Shown piece by piece: positions 60,179-64,000 of a stretch of DNA of 64,000 nt (within the stretch, counting starts at the first letter, position 1; the number at the start of each line of letters is the position of its first letter). Source of the stretch: an uncultured Candidatus Saccharibacteria bacterium (lineage in GTDB: Bacteria > Patescibacteriota > Saccharimonadia > Saccharimonadales > Saccharimonadaceae); contig CALHGK010000004.1 in NCBI GenBank assembly GCA_938030095.1, positions 101,194 through 165,193 of the forward strand, in the 5' to 3' direction. The notes beneath the pieces are model-generated. The model did no database searches and was not told the origin of the DNA. It was given only the letters and a program-made list of their open reading frames with translations. A program made the position numbers and the translations under genes.

Positions 60179-60718
60179 ATGCGTAAACTCCTCCTCGACA
60201 AAATCTCTATACCAATCCTTATTCTTGGCGTGTTCGTCGTTGCTGTGATTGGCTGGTGGCTGTATTATATGACGATCGGCAGCTTCACAACGACAATCTT
60301 CTATGGGCGCTTCGATCGTGATGCAATTCGCCATATGGATGTAAGCTATCAGTCGGGGTATGCGATAGACGGCTGGGATGGCAATAATGGTATGGTTATT
60401 GGCACCATCACCGACAAAGCGACGCGTGATCGTCTGCTGAGTATGCAGCCTTTTACGGATTGCCCACACGGTTGCTCAGGGTGGTATCATTATGGAGACA
60501 ACCTCCCTCACCATGAGTCGGTATTTCGAGACACCGCTATCCTTGGCAACCATACTATTCCACCAAAGAAGTTTAGTGATCAAGCTCGAGCAGCCATCAG
60601 CAGCGACAACCGCTGCGTGGCACGCTATTCGTCGAGTCATCGCACTAACGATGTATTTTGTTTTTCACCAAACAGCGGGGCATTTGTCTATGAGTTTGCT
60701 GAAATGAGTGGAATGTAG
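60179..60718 (+). CDS. Membrane-anchored four-cysteine protein B (paralogue of 16489)
   Basis: A 179-residue protein: a basic start, one transmembrane helix (about 11-31), and an exported domain with CPHGC-x-GW (Cys95, Cys99), Cys146 in RCVARY and Cys161 in VFCFSPNSGAFVYEF. Shared core with the 16489 protein: a Gly-x-Ile start, a T-x-x-x-x-R-x-x-LL helix, PF-x-x-CP-x-x-C-x-GW, then about 46 residues to C and 12-15 to C-x-SP-x-x-G-x-x-VY. Apart from the core the two differ strongly. Four paired cysteines suggest two disulfides. ATG 60179 is set by the promoter. Function is unknown. Confidence 0.75.
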   Translation: MRKLLLDKISIPILILGVFVVAVIGWWLYYMTIGSFTTTIFYGRFDRDAIRHMDVSYQSGYAIDGWDGNNGMVIGTITDKATRDRLLSMQPFTDCPHGCSGWYHYGDNLPHHESVFRDTAILGNHTIPPKKFSDQARAAISSDNRCVARYSSSHRTNDVFCFSPNSGAFVYEFAEMSGM

Positions 60719-60807
60719 ATAAATAGTATGCTAGCGTCAGTAAGAATGAGAGCAATGCTGCGCCGCCTTCAAATTAAGAAGCTAATTATAGCACAAGAGG
60801 AACAATC

Positions 60808-61317
60808 ATGAGCACATCATCCACCCGCGTCCAGCAACCACAAAATATACCAGTGCGTCGCACCAAGCAGATGGTACAGCTATGGCTGATCTTTGTCATT
60901 GTTGCGCTGGTATCAGAGGTGATATCATATATAGTCAATTACCATACAACTCACTACACACGCATAGATCCAGTTTGGGCAGCTACCATAATTTTCGGTA
61001 TGGATGCAGCCTGCTTTGCGGCTGGTGTGCTATGGCTTGGCCGTGGTAGTAGGCCTATTTCGCGCGTGATCTATGGCTCAGCAGCGTTCTTAATGGGCGC
61101 ATGTGCCTTCCAAATTGGACATAAATTCATTCCTGCTTCAGCAGCCATAGCATTGGACTTCCTTATTGCAGTGCTTGCCACCATTCCTCGCTTTCACATG
61201 CGTCATTACAAGCAGGTAGAGATAGCGATGAGTGTATTGATTATCGTTGGCGCACTTGGGCTAGCGTGGGCATTTCGTATTGTTAGTATGTATCATCCGC
61301 CTCTGCAGGTTCATTGA
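60808..61317 (+). CDS. Small polytopic membrane protein, unknown
   Basis: 169 residues with four or five hydrophobic helices (about 24-44, 56-76, 86-104, 110-128 and 138-158) and a polar, basic N-terminus. AGAGGAA lies 6 nt before ATG 60808. It follows the four-cysteine gene. No family is recognised. Confidence 0.6.
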   Translation: MSTSSTRVQQPQNIPVRRTKQMVQLWLIFVIVALVSEVISYIVNYHTTHYTRIDPVWAATIIFGMDAACFAAGVLWLGRGSRPISRVIYGSAAFLMGACAFQIGHKFIPASAAIALDFLIAVLATIPRFHMRHYKQVEIAMSVLIIVGALGLAWAFRIVSMYHPPLQVH

Positions 61318-61484
61318 AAATAGCAGTGTGGTTATCGTAATAACAAACACAGTCGATAAATCTACAGAGATATCTTTTCAGTCATACGGCAAGTGTTAAG
61401 TAGTACTGCATTATCACGTAAAATTACTTCACTACCAACTCTAGTTGCTAATAAGACCTTCTTTGCGGAAGTGAAATACAACTA

Positions 61485-61901
61485 CTAGATGGAGGCTAAG
61501 TCTGGACGGCCCTCTAGCCTTTTGCGCGCCATGATCATTCTATGCATCTCACTGCTACTTTTGCACTCGGTAATCTTTTTAAGAAAAGCTAGGTATTCTG
61601 GGTCGTCAGTTTCGGGTGAAAAACGCTCTATGGGTGGCTCCTGTTTTCTGTCGTATTCAAAAAGTTCATCGAAAGCATCATTCAAGTCAGCGAGGTCACC
61701 GTGATGATCTTGGGTATCATTTGCTTTGGCTGGTGCTATAGTTTCTCGAATCGCACCCGTCACCTTCTGACCTACTTCCTCAAGTGCCATAACACCCAGC
61801 AACTGTTCTCGCATTTTCTTCATACCAATTTGCAACTCTGTGCTCTTCGTATCTTCTGGGTTTACTGGTGGCTTGTCGGTGAATGGTGGTGTCTCGCTCA
61901 T
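61485..61901 (-). CDS. Hypothetical acidic soluble protein
   Basis: 138 residues, rich in Glu/Asp/Pro, with a predicted helical middle (IGMKKMREQLLGVMALEEVGQKV) and a C-terminal helix (SEMHRMIMARKRLEG). ATG 61901 (MSETPPFTD) is chosen; TATAAT lies 10 nt upstream. No family is recognised. Confidence 0.55.
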   Translation of the reverse strand: MSETPPFTDKPPVNPEDTKSTELQIGMKKMREQLLGVMALEEVGQKVTGAIRETIAPAKANDTQDHHGDLADLNDAFDELFEYDRKQEPPIERFSPETDDPEYLAFLKKITECKSSSEMHRMIMARKRLEGRPDLASI

Positions 61902-62045
61902 AATAATCTTTATTATAAAACAGTCAATCATCAGTACTTACAATACACTCGCAAACAATTTGCTTAGAGTAGCAACTAAAGCCAACAAATAAAAAACCTC
62001 ACACCCAAAACACCCATAGCGTGAGAGTGAGACATAAAGCAAAAA

Positions 62046-62747
62046 ATGGTCGCCCTCTCCCTACCCCACTCAAAACAATGGGAGGCGTGTTGGCGGTATG
62101 TGATGGGCGTCGTTGACCTTGCGGTAGTGCCGACGGGGCACGGCTCTTCACTGGCGGAGGATCCTGGCAGTTCGCTAGACGTGGCCGGCAGAGCGGACAC
62201 TGAGCAAGGCAACCGGGCGAGCACCCCGGCAAATGCCGCCGACGCGGCCAGCGTGGAGGAGCCTGGGCAGGAGGACGATGCAGACTCCCTGGCCGCCAGG
62301 ACGGTCGCTGAGAAGTATGAACGAGATGAAGACCTAGGTGCTCTACCAAGCTCTGCCACTATGGCTGGCGCAGAAACATCTGGGCAGAATGGCGCGCCAG
62401 GCACACTAGCCCAAGCCGCCACAGCAACGCAGCCCGCCGTAGGTTCTCCCACCAATCCACCGCGGCGGATCAACCGCTACCTGCGTCCGCAGCTGGTGGA
62501 GGAGATGGTGGCACTGCACCAGGCGGGGCAGACGGTGGCGCAGATCGCCAGACGCTTCGGCTTCCACCGCACCACGGTAGCGCGGCACCTCAAGCAGGCA
62601 GGGGAGACGCTGCGCACCGACCCAGCCGACCCTGCCTTCCAAGAGCGGGTGCGGGAGGCCTACGCCGAACTTGGGACGGTCAAGCACACTGCGCAGTGGC
62701 TGGGTGTCAGTAAGGATACGGTGCGGAAGGTGGTGCGGGGTGAATGA
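62046..62747 (+). CDS. GC-rich double helix-turn-helix protein, actinobacterial-like
   Basis: Up to 233 residues. An Ala/Gly/Asp-rich disordered first part (1-140) leads into two HTH units: VEEMVALHQAGQTVAQIARRFGFHRTTVARHLKQAG (about 149-184, in the style of the Hin/resolvase C-terminal HTH) and VREAYAELGTVKHTAQWLGVSKDTVRKVV (about 202-231). It likely binds DNA. The stretch is visibly GC-richer and uses more GCC/GCG/GAC codons than the flanking AT-rich DNA. Repeats of this HTH style are common in Actinobacteria, the usual Saccharibacteria hosts, which suggests transfer. The start is uncertain (ATG 62046 or 62103); no SD is seen. Confidence 0.65.
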   Translation: MVALSLPHSKQWEACWRYVMGVVDLAVVPTGHGSSLAEDPGSSLDVAGRADTEQGNRASTPANAADAASVEEPGQEDDADSLAARTVAEKYERDEDLGALPSSATMAGAETSGQNGAPGTLAQAATATQPAVGSPTNPPRRINRYLRPQLVEEMVALHQAGQTVAQIARRFGFHRTTVARHLKQAGETLRTDPADPAFQERVREAYAELGTVKHTAQWLGVSKDTVRKVVRGE

Positions 62748-62805
62748 GTTAAGGTTAAGAGTAAGTCTCTATAACCAACACAATCGCGCCTCACAACATA
62801 GCTCG

Positions 62806-63027
62806 TCACTTTTTTCGCCCCATATCCTTGTACCGGCAGTATATCGCAGCTAGTATCAGTGCCATGACAGCAAAGAATAGGAAGATATGTACTGCAACGT
62901 TTGGCGCTTTACCAGACAGGCCATCACCGAAGGCGGTGTTGATGGAATGGTAGATCAAGAACAGTGCCGCGAGCAGGCATAAGTTGTAGAAGATTTTGTA
63001 TTTGTACTCCATAAAATTAGTAAGCAT
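62806..63027 (-). CDS. Small two-span membrane protein, unknown
   Basis: About 73 residues: two hydrophobic helices (YNLCLLAALFLIYHSIN and VAVHIFLFFAVMALILAAIYC) joined by a short loop and ending in a basic tail (RYKDMGRKK). TATAAT at 63061-63056 (minus) fits a transcript starting near 63049. ATG 63027 or 63012 could be the start; no SD is seen. No family is recognised. Confidence 0.5.
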   Translation of the reverse strand: MLTNFMEYKYKIFYNLCLLAALFLIYHSINTAFGDGLSGKAPNVAVHIFLFFAVMALILAAIYCRYKDMGRKK

Positions 63028-63061
63028 AACACTATGCACTTGGCGTAACTTCTATTATATC

Positions 63062-63394
63062 CTATCGGCAGCGCCAGCCATAGGGATTGGAGGGGTCGTT
63101 GTTTACGAGGTATGGGCGAGAGTGAACTCCATGCTGCTGCATACATGCGTTACGCATGTCAACATCAAGGTCATTATAAAAGATGTGCCACCCAACCCGA
63201 CAGCGCCAACCATAAGCGTCGTTCGACACCAGAACCGCCGAAGGCCTACCTCCACCATAATTTGTTGAGCAATAGTCTTGGATGTCAATATCGTACGTTG
63301 CCGCCATTGTGGGGGGTGCGATTACTGCAGCCCCAACCGATAGAATAAATACTCCGGCCAGTAAGAGCAGACGGTTGGACACTTTTGTCTTCAT
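63062..63394 (-). CDS. Secreted cysteine-repeat protein
   Basis: 110 residues with a classical signal peptide (basic start, hydrophobic core LLLLAGVFILSVGAAVIA, cleavage after MAA, about residue 32). The mature part (about 78 residues) is two copies of one module: C42-x5-G...V-x-ND-x-YGWRC65R and C84-x4-G...V-NND...NPYGWRC109R, the second ending the protein. Each module has one Cys pair. I recall similar modules from secreted actinobacterial proteins, but this needs a search. AAGGAAG lies 9 nt before ATG 63394. Confidence 0.7.
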   Translation of the reverse strand: MKTKVSNRLLLLAGVFILSVGAAVIAPPTMAATYDIDIQDYCSTNYGGGRPSAVLVSNDAYGWRCRVGWHIFYNDLDVDMRNACMQQHGVHSRPYLVNNDPSNPYGWRCR

Positions 63395-63768
63395 GGCACA
63401 CTTCCTTGTTGTGAGGCAGCAGAAGTATCGACGAGGATGCCCTTGTAGCGAATTGTTAGGATGTGCGTACCACACTAATTCAACCGCATAGCAGAATGAT
63501 AGCGTAGTTATTCTAATGTTACTCATCCGTCATTCATTTGTTACGAAAATGGCTCCAGTGGCAGTGTCGTGGAGGTGCGTTGTGAGGGCTACCCCGGGGT
63601 CGACGACAGCCCAAACTGTCTCATGACACCGGCACCCAGGGCGCGTTTGGCGGCAGGCAACGACAGCGCTAGTGGAGGCGTTGCCGCCTCTGGGGCTGTG
63701 GCCTCAGTCGAGCGCGCGCTGACACGGCCAAGGGAGCATGCGGGGGACATGGCGAGGCTGTTGATTGC
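63395..63768. other. Intergenic region with GC-rich stretch
   Basis: 374 bases. An AT-rich part (to about 63545) is followed by an abrupt GC-rich block (63570-63760). The block is open in one plus frame (GTG 63569 to TAG 63796, Ala/Arg-rich) that overlaps the minus-strand gene below. It resembles the composition of the 62046 gene and may be a remnant of the same foreign DNA; coding is not supported. Confidence 0.4.
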
Positions 63769-63999
63769 TCAATGTGCTCTGTCAGCAGCGTTGTAGTGAG
63801 TGGCCGCTGCGACTTCCACGCTAGAACTCGCTGCGTCACTGTCATTAGTGCTGTCATTCTTCATTGTAGAAAGGGAAAGCGGTGCTACGTCTAGAGCCTC
63901 GCACATTGCCGCGTAGTGGTCCTTATCAAGTTTTTGAATGGTTCCAAAAATATGTTCTACAACCATCGGTGTTTCTAGTATCTGAATTGGCTTAGCCAT
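63769..63999 (-). CDS. Small hypothetical protein (may extend past the window)
   Basis: 76 residues from ATG 63999 to TGA 63769: a hydrophobic, helical first half (PIQILETPMVVEHIFGTIQKLDKDHYAAMCEALDV in two parts) and a Ser/Asn/Asp/Ala-rich tail. The ATG is one base from the window edge, so an upstream start or ribosome site cannot be judged. No family is recognised. Confidence 0.45.
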   Translation of the reverse strand: MAKPIQILETPMVVEHIFGTIQKLDKDHYAAMCEALDVAPLSLSTMKNDSTNDSDAASSSVEVAAATHYNAADRAH

Positions 64000-64000
64000 G

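Noticed and set aside
63569..63796. An Ala/Arg-rich plus-strand ORF in the GC-rich block.
   Set aside because: Open frames are expected by chance in GC-rich DNA; no SD or promoter, and it overlaps the minus-strand gene at 63769.
1..64000. UGA recoded to Gly or Trp, as in some other CPR lineages.
   Set aside because: Several genes end at TGA in tight overlaps (ATGA at 2721-2724 and 30922-30925), core genes contain no in-frame TGA, and the tRNA-Trp anticodon is CCA.
1..64000. CRISPR array, prophage or insertion sequence.
   Set aside because: No regularly spaced direct repeats, integrase, transposase or phage structural gene was found; the only HTH with resolvase flavour lacks a catalytic domain.

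Overview
The window reads as chromosome of a Candidate Phyla Radiation bacterium, most likely Saccharibacteria (TM7). This is inferred from the EF-Tu, RpoB/RpoC and ribosomal protein sequences, the small host-dependent gene set and the standard code with TGA as stop; no database search was possible. Gene density is high, genes lie on both strands, operons are short and hairpin terminators are frequent. Six tRNA genes are present (Leu-TAG, Leu-CAG, Thr-TGT, Tyr-GTA, Thr-GGT, Trp-CCA). There is no rRNA operon, CRISPR array, prophage or recognisable insertion sequence.

Layout. 0-5.7 kb: the end of tyrS, a phosphomannomutase-like HAD phosphatase, a CYTH gene broken by a stop codon, tRNA-Leu, rsmD with a phospholipase-C-like gene, and recG. 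5.8-12.3 kb: an FAD oxidoreductase, a frameshifted aldehyde dehydrogenase, membrane proteins, a CinA-type protein, tRNA-Leu, and a small gene split by TGA. 12.3-24.6 kb: TrmH methyltransferase, hisS, tig, clpP (with a CIRCE operator), a four-cysteine membrane protein, and rpoBC. 24.6-36.4 kb: small hypotheticals, a type IV pilin, fusA, hsp20, an amino-acid ABC transporter, a DUF4253 protein, tuf, a degenerate M16-like protein and a lone rpsJ. 36.6-42.5 kb: secY, then infA-rpmJ-rpsM-rpsK-rpsD-rpoA-rplQ-rplM-rpsI. 42.8-50 kb: an alpha/beta hydrolase, a GH32 fructanase, and trpS-rluD-holB-TPR. 50-58.5 kb: four tRNAs, a frameshifted unknown gene, a degenerate glycosyltransferase-like membrane protein, rpmG, a P-loop kinase, a YgjP-like metalloprotease and an orphan histidine kinase. 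58.6-64 kb: secE-nusG-rplK, then an accessory tail with a second four-cysteine protein, a GC-rich actinobacterial-looking helix-turn-helix protein and a secreted cysteine-repeat protein.

Four features stand out. (1) Sixteen genes have a clear -10 hexamer only 6-8 nt before the start codon, often with a well-placed -35, so transcription should begin at the start codon itself (leaderless mRNAs). (2) Every zinc-ligand residue is substituted, mostly without length change, in both zinc sites of RpoC and in ribosomal proteins S4, L36 and L33. (3) A near-consensus CIRCE element carries the clpP -35 box in its 9-nt spacer; similar palindromes sit on the -35 boxes of infA and of the divergent hsp20/ABC-transporter pair. 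(4) Two membrane-anchored paralogues share a CPxxC-GW...C...C core not assigned to any family I know, and flank the rpoBC and secE-nusG-rplK loci. Four accessory genes are broken while the core genes are intact, which means either ongoing gene decay or sequence errors.
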